In this document: piece by piece, positions 33,556 through 42,351 of the stretch
How positions within the stretch are numbered: position 1 is the stretch's first letter
Layout of the letters: each line of letters begins with the position of its first letter
From: Leifsonia sp. fls2-241-R2A-40a
Lineage (GTDB): Bacteria; Actinomycetota; Actinomycetes; Actinomycetales; Microbacteriaceae
Direction of reading: 5' to 3'
Assembly (NCBI RefSeq): GCF_030209575.1
Contig: NZ_JARVRS010000001.1
Span: 682,001-746,000 of the forward strand
DNA: 64,000 bases
Position numbers and translations under genes: made by a program
The notes under the pieces: generated by a model
What the model was told of the DNA's origin: nothing
The model's database searches: none
What the model saw: only the letters and a program-made list of their open reading frames with translations

Positions 33556-35553
33556 CTAGTGCCGCCCCTGCGCCACCCAGCTGAGCAGGTCGAACGAGAC
33601 GCCGCCGAGGCCGGTGACGTCGTCGTAACCCTTCGCCGTCTTCAGCGAGGTGTCCTGATCCATCGACACCAGGTAGGTGTTGCCGCTGATCTTGCTCGTG
33701 TACACCAGCGCCTGGGTCGGGTTCTGCGGCAGCACGTCACGGAAGGCGTTCGGCACGATGCGCTTCACTCCGTACAGCGTCGGGTTCGCGAACCCGATGG
33801 TGGAGTGCGTCGCCTGCTGCACGATCGCGATCTGGGCTGCGACGATCGGCGAGGCCAGCGACGTTCCGCCGTAGGTCTCGTTGATGTAGTCGCCGGTGGC
33901 CAGCGTGGTGTCGTCGACGATCGGGCGGATGCCGATCAGGAACCCGGTGTACGGGTCGGCCAGGGCGGCCACGTCCGGCGAGACCCGCTTGCCGTTCGCG
34001 AGGGCCGCCGGCACGATGCCGCGCTGGTAGTCCGGCTGTGCGAAGACGCCGCTGACGCCTCCACCCGCTCCGCCGACGAACCGGGTACCCGGAAGCGGCT
34101 GGGCGTAGCTGAGCGTGCCGTCCGTGTTCTTCACGATCTGGTCGAACGCGTCGCCCCAGCCCGTCTCCCACGCGATCTTGCCGTTCTTGTCGATCGCCGT
34201 GCTCGTGCCGCCCACCGAGGTCACCCACGGGGAGGAGGCCGGGAAGTCCGGCGACGGGAAGCCGAGGTTGGCCACCTCGTCACCGTTGTCACCGCTGGAG
34301 AAGTACAGGCCGATGCCCTCGCCCGCAGCCTGGAGCTGCAGGTTCACCTCACCCTGGATGACGTCGGCCGGAACAGCCTCGCCCACGTTGCCGTAGCTGT
34401 TGCTGACGATGTTCGCGAGCTTGTTGTCCAGGATCTTCGACATGGCGATGTCGAGGCCGCCGCCGCAGTCCGTGCCGCCGACGTACAGGATGCGCGCACC
34501 CGGTGCGATGGCGTGCACCGACTCGACGTCGAGCGTCTGCTCGCCCTGCCATCCACTCGGCTGCTGGCACAGGTCCTTGTCGGTGAACTCGCTGGCCTTC
34601 GGCACGAGCTGCTGGTAGCTGGAGTTCGTCAGACCCGGCTCGCCGTTCTGCTGCGAGTAGCTGTTGACGTCCTTCAGGATGCTCGGGCTGGCGTAGGCGT
34701 CGATGATCGCGACCGTCTGGCCGGTGCCGTTGATGCCCTTCTTGCCCAGGTCGGACAGGCCGTACGCGCTGCGCAGCTGCTGCGGGGTGTACCCGCAGTT
34801 GTTGGTGCTGTACGTCGTCTGGCCGTTGTACGCCGGCGGGACGGTCACGACGTGCTCGCCGATGTAGTGCGAGCAGGGAGCGTCGATGACGGGGGCCGCG
34901 GCGGCAAGCTTGCGCGAGACCTGCGGGTCACCGGTGGGTCCCAGGTCGCCCTGCTTGATCGAGTCGGGGCGCGTCGTCGTACGCGACTGCTCGATGCTGA
35001 TCGCGGACACCTTGCCGGCGAGGGATGCGGGCACCGACGGCGCGGAGGCCGGGGCGATGAGCTTGCGGTCTGCGTGGTTGTACGCGTGCAGCGACGTGCC
35101 GAAGATGGACCCGAGCTGCTCGGCCGTTCCGCGGAAGACCACGTACTGGCGGCTGTCCGGCACGCCCTGGATGGTCAGACCCGCTGCCTTGAGGAAGCTG
35201 AGGATCGATTGGAAATCCGCCTTCGTCGGCGAGAAGCGATTGATCCACTGCTGAGGCGCGAGGGCCTTGCGGTATCCGCGGTCGAGCGGGTTCGAGACCG
35301 CCTTGGCGAGCGCCTCTGCGCCCTTCTGGTCGCGCAGCGGGAGATAGATCTCGCCCTGAACGGTGGTGTCGGCAGCGGCCGCACCGGCGTCGTTCGCCGC
35401 GGTCGCCCAGGATGGTACGGAGCCTGCATAGGTCACACGGTCGGCCGCGTTGGCCGCCGACGCCCCTGCCAATGACATCGCCACCACGGCAGACGTGGTG
35501 GCGATGATTCCGAGCGCCCTCTTGTGGAGAGATCTCGTGGTTCGAAGTGCCAT
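33556..35553 (-). CDS. Secreted S53-family (sedolisin/kumamolisin-like) peptidase
   Basis: A 665-residue exported serine-carboxyl peptidase active at low pH. A Sec signal peptide ends near ANA (about residue 37), followed by a long inhibitory propeptide to about residue 210. The catalytic Glu and Asp are in QGEQTLDVES (about 338), the oxyanion Asp in SSGDNGD, and the Ser in GGTSLASP (about 564). C-terminal calcium-site Asp residues are in GYDDVTGLGG. The ATG at 35553 has AAGGA eight bases upstream; the ATG at 35562 has no usable site. It likely degrades external protein for nutrition. Confidence 0.93.
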   Translation of the reverse strand: MALRTTRSLHKRALGIIATTSAVVAMSLAGASAANAADRVTYAGSVPSWATAANDAGAAAADTTVQGEIYLPLRDQKGAEALAKAVSNPLDRGYRKALAPQQWINRFSPTKADFQSILSFLKAAGLTIQGVPDSRQYVVFRGTAEQLGSIFGTSLHAYNHADRKLIAPASAPSVPASLAGKVSAISIEQSRTTTRPDSIKQGDLGPTGDPQVSRKLAAAAPVIDAPCSHYIGEHVVTVPPAYNGQTTYSTNNCGYTPQQLRSAYGLSDLGKKGINGTGQTVAIIDAYASPSILKDVNSYSQQNGEPGLTNSSYQQLVPKASEFTDKDLCQQPSGWQGEQTLDVESVHAIAPGARILYVGGTDCGGGLDIAMSKILDNKLANIVSNSYGNVGEAVPADVIQGEVNLQLQAAGEGIGLYFSSGDNGDEVANLGFPSPDFPASSPWVTSVGGTSTAIDKNGKIAWETGWGDAFDQIVKNTDGTLSYAQPLPGTRFVGGAGGGVSGVFAQPDYQRGIVPAALANGKRVSPDVAALADPYTGFLIGIRPIVDDTTLATGDYINETYGGTSLASPIVAAQIAIVQQATHSTIGFANPTLYGVKRIVPNAFRDVLPQNPTQALVYTSKISGNTYLVSMDQDTSLKTAKGYDDVTGLGGVSFDLLSWVAQGRH

Positions 35554-35696
35554 GAATGTCATCCTTAGCTCGAACGGACTCGACTGCGAGTCATCGCGCG
35601 GCGCGCGGTAATGGCGACCCTAGACCGCGGCATTCACCAGCCGCAAGAGGGGGTAGAACCTTTCGTTGGGCAATTTGCTGCGGATGAACGAAAACA

Positions 35697-35733
35697 GACG
35701 GGGCCGGAGCCGACAAGCGGCTCCGACCCCGTC
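35697..35733 (-). terminator. rplKA operon terminator
   Basis: A 16-bp stem with one mismatch and a five-base loop, followed on the minus strand by TGTTTTCG, 22 bases after the rplA stop. Confidence 0.85.
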
Positions 35734-35754
35734 GGAAGTGTTCGCAGAACGAAC

Positions 35755-36444
35755 TCAGATGGCGTTGACGTCCAACGGGATGCCCGGGCCGAACGTGGTC
35801 GACACGGCGCCCTTCTGGATGTAACGGCCCTTCGCCGCGGACGGCTTGAGGCGGACGACCTCTTCGAGAGCGGTCGAGATGTTGTCGTTCAGCTGCTCGG
35901 CGGTGAAGCCGGCCTTGCCGACGACGAAGTGCACGTTGGCGTGCTTGTCGACGCGGAACTCGATCTTTCCGCCCTTGATGTCGGAGACGGCCTTGGCCAC
36001 ATCCGGGGTGACCGTTCCGGTCTTCGGGTTCGGCATGAGACCGCGCGGACCGAGCACCTTACCGAGGCGACCGACCTGGCCCATGAGCTCCGGGGTGGAG
36101 ACGGCCGAGTCGAAATCGGTGTAGCCGCCGGCGACCTTCTCGATCAGCTCGGCGCCGCCGACCTCGTCCGCTCCGGCCGCGATGGCCGCCTCAGCGGCCG
36201 GACCGGTCGCGAAGACGATGACGCGGGCGGTCTTGCCCGTACCGTGAGGAAGAATGACGGTACCGCGGACCATCTGGTCCGCCTTGCGGGGGTCGACGCC
36301 CAGCTTCAGCGCGACCTCGACGGTCGAGTTGAACTTCGCGGAGCCGGTCTCCTTCGCCAGGGCGACGGCCTCTTCGGGGGTGTAGAACTTTCCGGCCTCG
36401 ATCTTCTCGGCCGCGGCCCGGTAGGCCTTTGACTTCTGTGCCAT
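35755..36444 (-). CDS. rplA: 50S ribosomal protein L1
   Basis: A 229-residue L1-stalk protein that helps release E-site tRNA. Landmarks are [40 protein letters not shown] and the C-terminal VKKGAVSTT-like end (here [14 protein letters not shown]). Length is normal. It follows rplK in the usual order. Confidence 0.98.
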   Translation of the reverse strand: MAQKSKAYRAAAEKIEAGKFYTPEEAVALAKETGSAKFNSTVEVALKLGVDPRKADQMVRGTVILPHGTGKTARVIVFATGPAAEAAIAAGADEVGGAELIEKVAGGYTDFDSAVSTPELMGQVGRLGKVLGPRGLMPNPKTGTVTPDVAKAVSDIKGGKIEFRVDKHANVHFVVGKAGFTAEQLNDNISTALEEVVRLKPSAAKGRYIQKGAVSTTFGPGIPLDVNAI

Positions 36445-36516
36445 GTGATTTCTCCTAACGAGAATGTGGTGCGAGCCTGGCCGGCTCTTCCACGAGATGT
36501 CCTGAGGGGGTCGGGC

Positions 36517-36948
36517 TTACGCCTCGACCGTGATGCCCATCGAGCGGGCGGTGCCGGCGATGATCTTCGACGCAGCGTCGATGTCGTTCGCGTTGAGGTC
36601 GACCATCTTCTGCTCGGCGATCTGGCGCACCTGCTCCTGGGTCAGCTTGCCGACCTTGTTGGTGTGCGGCACGCCGGAGCCCTTGGGGACGCCTGCAGCC
36701 TTCTTGATCAGCTCGGCGGCCGGCGGGGTCTTCAGGACGAACGTGAACGAACGGTCCTCGTAGACGGTGATCTCGACGGGGATGACGTTGCCGCGCTGCG
36801 ACTCGGTCGCCGCGTTGTACGCCTTGCAGAACTCCATGATGTTCACGCCGTGCTGACCCAGGGCCGGGCCGATGGGCGGGGCCGGGTTAGCGGCGCCGGC
36901 GTTGATCTGAAGCTTGATCAGACCGGTGACCTTCTTCTTCGGTGCCAT
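36517..36948 (-). CDS. rplK: 50S ribosomal protein L11
   Basis: A 143-residue protein of the GTPase-associated centre that binds 23S rRNA and is needed for stringent-factor activation. [39 protein letters not shown] and the C-terminal [12 protein letters not shown] motif are all present. It lies between nusG and rplA. Confidence 0.98.
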   Translation of the reverse strand: MAPKKKVTGLIKLQINAGAANPAPPIGPALGQHGVNIMEFCKAYNAATESQRGNVIPVEITVYEDRSFTFVLKTPPAAELIKKAAGVPKGSGVPHTNKVGKLTQEQVRQIAEQKMVDLNANDIDAASKIIAGTARSMGITVEA

Positions 36949-37003
36949 GTCTCTTCCTTCTTTGTGTATTCGAGCGGCTCAGGCGGCAGCCCTCGTCGCT
37001 CTC

Positions 37004-37031
37004 CCGGTTTCTCGGCCCTTCCGAGACCCGG
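37004..37031 (-). promoter_or_regulatory. Stem-loop between nusG and rplK
   Basis: TCTCGG-N5-CCGAGA, extended by CCGG arms, lies in the 119-bp gap between nusG and rplK. There is no clean T-run, so it is more likely a partial terminator or processing site than a full stop. Confidence 0.4.
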
Positions 37032-37067
37032 TGTTCTGAAAAACAGTGGGGAGGCTCTTTATGTTCC

Positions 37068-37997
37068 CTAGAGCTTCGTGACCTGGTCGAAGCTGAGCTC
37101 GACCGGGGTCTCGCGCTCGAACAGGGAGACGAGAACCGTGAGCTTGCCGCTCTCCGGCTTGATCTCGCTGATGGAGCCGGGCAGGCCCGCGAACGAGCCT
37201 TCCTTGATGGTGATGGTCTCGCCGATCTCGAAGTCGACCTCGGCCGGGATGACGCGCGCGGCGGTCTTCTGGCCCTTCGCTGCACCCTTCGCCGGAGCGG
37301 CCTCGACCTGCACGAGGCTCTTCAGCATCGAGAAGGCCTCTTCGAAGCGAAGCGGCGTGGGGTTGTGCGCGTTGCCGACGAAGCCGGTGACACCCGGCGT
37401 GTGGCGGACGACCGACCAGCTGTCCTCGTTGAGGTCCATGCGCACCAGCACGTAGCCGGGGATGCGCACGCGGTTGACCATCTTGCGCTGGCCGTTCTTG
37501 ATCTCGACGACATCCTCCATGGGGACCTGCACCTCGTAGATGTAGTCCTCCATGTTCATCGAGACCATGCGGTTCTCGATGTTGGACTTCACGCGGCGCT
37601 CGAAGCCCGCGTACGAGTGGATGACGTACCACTTGCCCAGCTTGGAGCGCAGCTCCGCGCGGAACTCCTCGTAGGGATCGGTGGACGTTTCCTCCTCGTC
37701 GACGACCGCCTTCAGAGCGGCCTCCGCCTCGTCCTCGTCGTCGACCTCGAGGGCCTCGTCGACGGCACGGTCGGCCTCGGGGTCGACGGCCTCGGCCATG
37801 GCGTCGAGCACCGCGTCGAGGTCGATCTCGGTTCCATCGTCGGCGACGACGTGCAGCGCCTCGTGCTCGGCGGAGTCGGATGCTTCGTCCTCGCTGGCGA
37901 GGACGTTACCGGTCTGCGCCTCGTCGTCCTCGGAGGACTGCTCAGCAGCGGGCGCCCAGTCCACGTCGTCGCGATTCGTCTCAGACACTGAATTCAT
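37068..37997 (-). CDS. nusG: Transcription termination/antitermination protein NusG
   Basis: A 309-residue NusG. The NGN domain (about residues 120-235; KWYVIHSYAGFERRVKSNIE, PGYVLVRMDLNEDSW) binds RNA polymerase. The KOW domain (about 255-305; FEIGETITIKEGSFAGLPGS) contacts Rho or the ribosome. An acidic N-terminal extension of about 115 residues is typical of actinobacteria. The start may be the ATG at 37997 or a GTG at 37988; neither has a strong site. Confidence 0.97.
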   Translation of the reverse strand: MNSVSETNRDDVDWAPAAEQSSEDDEAQTGNVLASEDEASDSAEHEALHVVADDGTEIDLDAVLDAMAEAVDPEADRAVDEALEVDDEDEAEAALKAVVDEEETSTDPYEEFRAELRSKLGKWYVIHSYAGFERRVKSNIENRMVSMNMEDYIYEVQVPMEDVVEIKNGQRKMVNRVRIPGYVLVRMDLNEDSWSVVRHTPGVTGFVGNAHNPTPLRFEEAFSMLKSLVQVEAAPAKGAAKGQKTAARVIPAEVDFEIGETITIKEGSFAGLPGSISEIKPESGKLTVLVSLFERETPVELSFDQVTKL

Positions 37998-38041
37998 TCC
38001 ATTTCTTGTCGGGGAGGCCGGTGCGGCCCGTTCGACGTCGT

Positions 38042-38314
38042 CTACTTCGGGTTTCCGAACACCCAGACGACACCCATGCCGAACACCCAGTCAAGGAGTG
38101 ACACGAGAGCCATCATGATCACCACGAAGACGAGTACGACGCCGGTGTAGCTGAACAGCTCTTTGCGGGTCGGCGTGACGACCTTCTTGAGTTCGCCGAT
38201 GACCTGCCGGATGAACAGGGCGATCCGCGCGAAGGGGTTGCGCCGTGCGGCGCGGTCCTTCTTCGCGTTGGCGACGATCTCCTCGCTCGGCTCGTCGATT
38301 ACCTTTCGGGCCAC
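38042..38314 (-). CDS. secE: Preprotein translocase subunit SecE
   Basis: A 90-residue single-span SecE that clamps SecY in the translocon. The amphipathic helix and conserved ARIALFIRQVIGELKKVVTPT (split here by a few residues) precede one membrane helix (about 63-83). The GTG at 38314 is chosen because AAAGG lies nine bases upstream; the longer reading frame runs into the tRNA-Trp gene. It lies directly downstream of tRNA-Trp, as in other actinobacteria. Confidence 0.96.
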   Translation of the reverse strand: MARKVIDEPSEEIVANAKKDRAARRNPFARIALFIRQVIGELKKVVTPTRKELFSYTGVVLVFVVIMMALVSLLDWVFGMGVVWVFGNPK

Positions 38315-38356
38315 CTCGTTACACCTTTCGTGGATCGGCACCTGGGTACCGACTTG

Positions 38357-38429
<73 letters not shown>

Positions 38430-38605
38430 ATGGAAGCGAATTACCGACTTCCTGCGCTGGCTCCTCTAGGCTAACCGATCGAGCATCCGAACGTGCTGCG
38501 GATGCCGACCGGAGCGAGGCAGTGCTGCCGTCGCCACACCGGAAAAAGGGCGCAGAAAAGCTTGGCAGATTCAACCACCGCGTCAAGTGTACGGGACGCA
38601 CCAGG

Positions 38606-38624
38606 TCGGCCGCAAAGCGGTCGG
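38606..38624 (-). terminator. Stem-loop after the LuxR response-regulator gene
   Basis: TCGGCCGC and GCGGTCGG pair around AAA just past the response-regulator stop. No T-run, so terminator strength is uncertain. The 199-bp gap down to tRNA-Trp holds no gene. Confidence 0.4.
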
Positions 38625-38628
38625 ACGG

Positions 38629-39303
38629 TCACAGCAGTTTGCGCTCGAGCGCCCATGCCGTCAGCTCATGCCGGGACGACAGCTGCAGCTTGCGGAGCAC
38701 CGCCGACACGTGCGTCTCGACGGTCTTGATCGAGATGAACAGCTCCGCGGCGACCTCTTTATAGGCGTAGCCGCGCGCGATGAGCCGCATCACTTCCCGC
38801 TCGCGCGCCGACAGGCGGTCGAGCTCATCGCTCGTCTCCGCCTGTTCACCCGAAGCGGCGCCGAAGGCGTCGAGGACGAAACCCGCCAACCGCGGGGAGA
38901 ACACGGCGTCTCCTCCCGCCACGGCGACGACCGCATCGCTGACCTGCTGACCCGAACTGCCCTTGGTGAGGTAGCCGCGCGCGCCGGCCCGGATCACCCC
39001 GACGACGTCCTCGGCCGCGTCGGAGACGCTGAGAGCCAGGAAGCGCGTCGACGGCGCCTCGGCGGTGGTCCGTCGCACCACCTCCGCTCCCCCGCCGCCT
39101 GATCCGCCGGGGAGGTGCACATCCAGCAGCACCACCTCCGGTCGCGTCTGCAGCACGATCGCGACCGCGGCGTCCACGTCTGCAGCTTCTCCGAGGACCT
39201 GCAGCCGCTCGTCCAGGTCGGCGCGGAGGCCGGAGCGGAAGATCGAGTGGTCGTCCACGATCACCACCGTCACGGGTCGGCCTGCGTCGTCGGATTCGCT
39301 CAT
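38629..39303 (-). CDS. NarL/LuxR-family response regulator (LiaR-like)
   Basis: A 224-residue response regulator: receiver with VVIVDDHSIFRSGL (about residues 13-26), phosphoacceptor Asp in VVLLDVHLPGG (about 61) and Lys in GYLTKGSS. LuxR helix-turn-helix is LSAREREVMRLIARGYAYKE with SIKTVETHVSAVLRKL (about 162-205). It is coupled to the kinase by a four-base overlap. With PspC genes on both sides it resembles envelope-stress LiaRS-like systems. Confidence 0.93.
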   Translation of the reverse strand: MSESDDAGRPVTVVIVDDHSIFRSGLRADLDERLQVLGEAADVDAAVAIVLQTRPEVVLLDVHLPGGSGGGGAEVVRRTTAEAPSTRFLALSVSDAAEDVVGVIRAGARGYLTKGSSGQQVSDAVVAVAGGDAVFSPRLAGFVLDAFGAASGEQAETSDELDRLSAREREVMRLIARGYAYKEVAAELFISIKTVETHVSAVLRKLQLSSRHELTAWALERKLL

Positions 39304-40508
39304 GTCGTCTCGCTCGGGATGTCGATGGTCAGCTGGATCTCGGTGCCGGTCCCCCGCGCCACGACGGCCGCCTGCCCGCCTGCGCGGCGCATCCGGCCGA
39401 TGATCGATTCTCTGACACCGAGGCGTCCCTCGGGAAGGGCGCCCAGATCGAAGCCGGGTCCGCGGTCCCGCACGAACACATCCACCCGCCCCGCCGCATG
39501 CTCGACGTACACGGACACCTCGCCTCCGGCGTGGCGCGCGGCGTTGAGCATGGCCTCCCGGGCCGCGGCGCCGAGTTCGGAGGGCGCGCGGCGTACCGGT
39601 TCTCCCACCGAGACGACGTCGAAGTGCACGGCATGCTCCACCTCGAGCGCTGCCGCGACATCCCGCAGCTCCGCGGCGAGGTCGCGCTCCTCAGCAGCGC
39701 TCGCGGCCCGTCCGTCGGTGTACAGCCAGTCCCGCAGCTCGCGCTCCTGCGCCCGCGCGATGCGGCCCACCTCGCTCGACGCGCCCGCGCGGTTCTGGAT
39801 GAGCGCGAGCGTCTGCAGGACGGAGTCATGGAGGTGCGCAGCCATCTCCGCGCGCTGCTCCTCCTTGATGCGGGCCGTGCGCTCGGAGATCAGCTCCCGC
39901 CACAGCCGCAGACCCCACGGCGCCACCAGTACCGCGGCGCCGGCGAAGGTCGTGATGAGGATGCCCAGCCACAGCATCCCGGAGCCGCCGACGTTCTGGG
40001 TGAAGGCGATCGCCAGCGCCACGACGACGAGGAAGGCGCCGCATGAGATCCGGAAGGCGGTCGGCGAGAGGGGTGCGAATGCGACCGGTTCCTCGTCGGC
40101 GAGCTGCTCCCAGGCCACCGCGACCACCAGCAGCGCCGCACAGGCGGCGAGTGCGCCGAACGCGGGTGCGAGCGCACCGCCGGCGGCCAATACGACGGCG
40201 GCGATCCCGGAGGCGGCTCCCGCACCGGCGAGCACCCACGGGACGTTCACCCGGCGGCGCACGCCGTCGGTCGGATCGAAGTCCCCAGGGCCGCGCAGCG
40301 GCGTCAGTGCCCACAGCCAGAGGTAGAGCAGGATGCCGGCTCCGCCCAGGAACGTGGCGCCGACGAACGCCCAGCGCACCGCGGCCACCGGCCAGCCCAG
40401 GTGATCGGCGAGCGCGACGCTCACCCCGCTGACCGCGCACGAGCGCGGACGGGCCAGCGGCGGGCGCTGGACTCCGGCCCGAGGACCGGCGGGTGCTGTC
40501 GGCGACAT
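39300..40508 (-). CDS. PspC-domain sensor histidine kinase (LiaS-like)
   Basis: A 402-residue kinase. An N-terminal PspC-like domain (VSVALADHLGWPVAAVRWAF, about residues 29-48) is followed by several membrane helices. A HisKA_3 dimerisation domain carries the phosphoacceptor His in MAAHLHDSVLQTLALI (about 230), then a HATPase (VFVRDRGPGFDLGALPEGRL). Start at 40508 gives a soluble N-terminus; an upstream in-frame ATG at 40544 is possible. It is divergent from the PspC gene at 40623 and co-transcribed with its regulator. Confidence 0.9.
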   Translation of the reverse strand: MSPTAPAGPRAGVQRPPLARPRSCAVSGVSVALADHLGWPVAAVRWAFVGATFLGGAGILLYLWLWALTPLRGPGDFDPTDGVRRRVNVPWVLAGAGAASGIAAVVLAAGGALAPAFGALAACAALLVVAVAWEQLADEEPVAFAPLSPTAFRISCGAFLVVVALAIAFTQNVGGSGMLWLGILITTFAGAAVLVAPWGLRLWRELISERTARIKEEQRAEMAAHLHDSVLQTLALIQNRAGASSEVGRIARAQERELRDWLYTDGRAASAAEERDLAAELRDVAAALEVEHAVHFDVVSVGEPVRRAPSELGAAAREAMLNAARHAGGEVSVYVEHAAGRVDVFVRDRGPGFDLGALPEGRLGVRESIIGRMRRAGGQAAVVARGTGTEIQLTIDIPSETT

Positions 40509-40622
40509 AGCCACGATCCAAGCAGACCCCGGTGCCCCCCGCACCCGAAGAGGGAATTGATCAGGGTCCGCTCAGGGGTTCACCGGATACCCCGCCCACA
40601 TGGCCCCCGCCAGGATGGGAGC

Positions 40623-41927
40623 ATGTCACAGAACGATTCGACTCCCCCGGTGGGAACGCCCGCGAACCCGTACGGAGGGCCGCGGAGCGGATTCTCCGGT
40701 CGCGGGACCCGGTTCTTCGATTGGATGCGCGGGCTCGGCGTCGTGCGCGCCGACGGCTGGCTCGGCGGCGTCTCCGCCGGCATCGCCTACCGCCTCGGCA
40801 TCGACCCGCTGATCGTGCGCGGCATCATCGTGGTCGCCGGCATCCTCGGCGCCCCCGTCCTGCTGCTGTACGCGGCGGCCTGGGCGCTGCTCCCGGACCG
40901 GGAGGGCCGCATCCACCTGCAGCAGCTGTTCGAGGGCGACTTCGAGCCGCCGATCGTCGCGATCGGCGTGATGGTCCTGCTGTCGCTGCTGCCGTGGACG
41001 AGCGGCGGATGGTGGGCCGACGGACCGTTCTGGGGGCTCCCGGCGTGGGGTGACGTGATCGGCCGCGTCATCTGGACGCTGGTCGTGATCGGCGCGGTCG
41101 TCGCGTTGATCGTCGTCGCGGTGCGGAATTCGGACGCCCGCGCCGCGGGGGCGGCGTGGGCTCCGAGCACCGCGACGGGTGCTGCTGGTGCTAGGCCTGA
41201 TGCACCTGCTGCGTCGCCGTCGGGGGCCGCGCCGCAGGGTGCGGCGGCGGCTTCCGCGACGATGGCTGCATCCGCCACGACGGCTGCATCCGCCACGACG
41301 GCCGATGGAACGGTGGAACTGCCGGTGGCGGAGGGTACGACTGCTCCAGCGGAGCGCCTGGATGACACGGTGCAGCTCGACATCGCCGCAGAGCCGACGG
41401 CGCCGCCCGCGCCGCCCCTCGGCGCCTCGCCGGACGACGTCGCCGACTGGCAGCAGCGCCAGGCGCAGTGGCGGGCAGAGCACGCGGCGTGGAAGCAGCG
41501 CCTTGCTGCGGACATGCGCGCGGTGAAGGCCCAGCGCTCGGCCGAATTGCGGACACAGGTCGCTGCGGCCACAGCGGAGGCCGCCGCGCGGCGGGAGGCC
41601 TACCGCGCGGCCAACCCTCGCGTCGGTGCCGCCGTCGGCTGGCTGACCGTCGGTCTGGCGCTCGTCGCGGGCTCGCTCGTGGCGATCGTCTGGCCCCAGC
41701 TGCCCGATGTCGCCCGCTTCACGACAGCGGCCGGGCTTGCGGCGGCGACCCTGGTGGTGGGCGTGGCCGTCTTCATCGCGGGGCTCGCCCGGCGCCGCAG
41801 CGGCTTCCTCATCTTCCTGGGGATCGTCCTCGCCGTCCTGACGGTGGCCGCGCTCATCCTGACCGGCGACGGCGTGGCCGGGATCCGCATCACGACCGAG
41901 GGCCTCCCGGTCCTCTTCCAGCACTGA
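40623..41927 (+). CDS. PspC-domain membrane protein
   Basis: A 434-residue membrane protein. The PspC domain (about residues 35-95) contains GWLGGVSAGIAYRLGIDPL and a hydrophobic pair of helices. Further helices lie near 120-165. A long Ala/Thr-rich cytoplasmic linker (about 175-290) has imperfect 18-bp repeats at 41265-41305. Three C-terminal helices follow a coiled-coil-like QWRAEHAAWKQRL segment. It probably senses or buffers membrane stress with the divergent kinase. Confidence 0.88.
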   Translation: MSQNDSTPPVGTPANPYGGPRSGFSGRGTRFFDWMRGLGVVRADGWLGGVSAGIAYRLGIDPLIVRGIIVVAGILGAPVLLLYAAAWALLPDREGRIHLQQLFEGDFEPPIVAIGVMVLLSLLPWTSGGWWADGPFWGLPAWGDVIGRVIWTLVVIGAVVALIVVAVRNSDARAAGAAWAPSTATGAAGARPDAPAASPSGAAPQGAAAASATMAASATTAASATTADGTVELPVAEGTTAPAERLDDTVQLDIAAEPTAPPAPPLGASPDDVADWQQRQAQWRAEHAAWKQRLAADMRAVKAQRSAELRTQVAAATAEAAARREAYRAANPRVGAAVGWLTVGLALVAGSLVAIVWPQLPDVARFTTAAGLAAATLVVGVAVFIAGLARRRSGFLIFLGIVLAVLTVAALILTGDGVAGIRITTEGLPVLFQH

Positions 41928-41956
41928 GCCTTCGATTTCGAGCAGGAGACCGCACC

Positions 41957-42259
41957 ATGACCGACCACCAGAACCCGACCACCGCCTACCCCCCTACTGT
42001 CACGCCCTCCGGCCGCCCTGCGCCGGTGCGCTGGGGTGGCGTCGTCTGGGGCGTGCTGCTCACGCTGTTCGCCGCAGGCACCCTGTACGTCTTGTCGTCG
42101 GCGGATCGCGCTGACGCGGTCGGTGGGTGGATCACGGCGCTCACCCCCGGTTCGGCCTGGGCCCTCGGGGCTGCCGCCGTGGGGCTGATCATCGTGGTCT
42201 CGGCCCTGCTCGGCGGCATCCGCGCCTCGCAGCGGCGCCGGATTCCCGCCCGGTTCTAG
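41957..42259 (+). CDS. Small two-helix membrane protein
   Basis: A 100-residue protein with a Pro/Thr-rich N-terminus, membrane helices at about residues 27-47 and 66-86 and a basic tail. AGGAG precedes the ATG at good spacing. It follows the PspC gene by 29 bases and is probably co-transcribed with it. No family recognised; a link to envelope stress is inferred from context only. Confidence 0.7.
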   Translation: MTDHQNPTTAYPPTVTPSGRPAPVRWGGVVWGVLLTLFAAGTLYVLSSADRADAVGGWITALTPGSAWALGAAAVGLIIVVSALLGGIRASQRRRIPARF

Positions 42260-42303
42260 CGAATCCCCCCACAGCACGGACCGGAAGCCGTCTCTCCCCA
42301 GAT

Positions 42304-42324
42304 GCCCGCTCCCCCGGAGCGGGC
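42304..42324 (+). terminator. Terminator after the PspC operon
   Basis: GCCCGCTCC pairs perfectly over 9 bp with GGAGCGGGC around CCC, 44 bases after the small membrane gene and just before the RecQ gene. Confidence 0.65.
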
Positions 42325-42351
42325 GTCAGGCGTCCCTGAGACGATGGCTTC

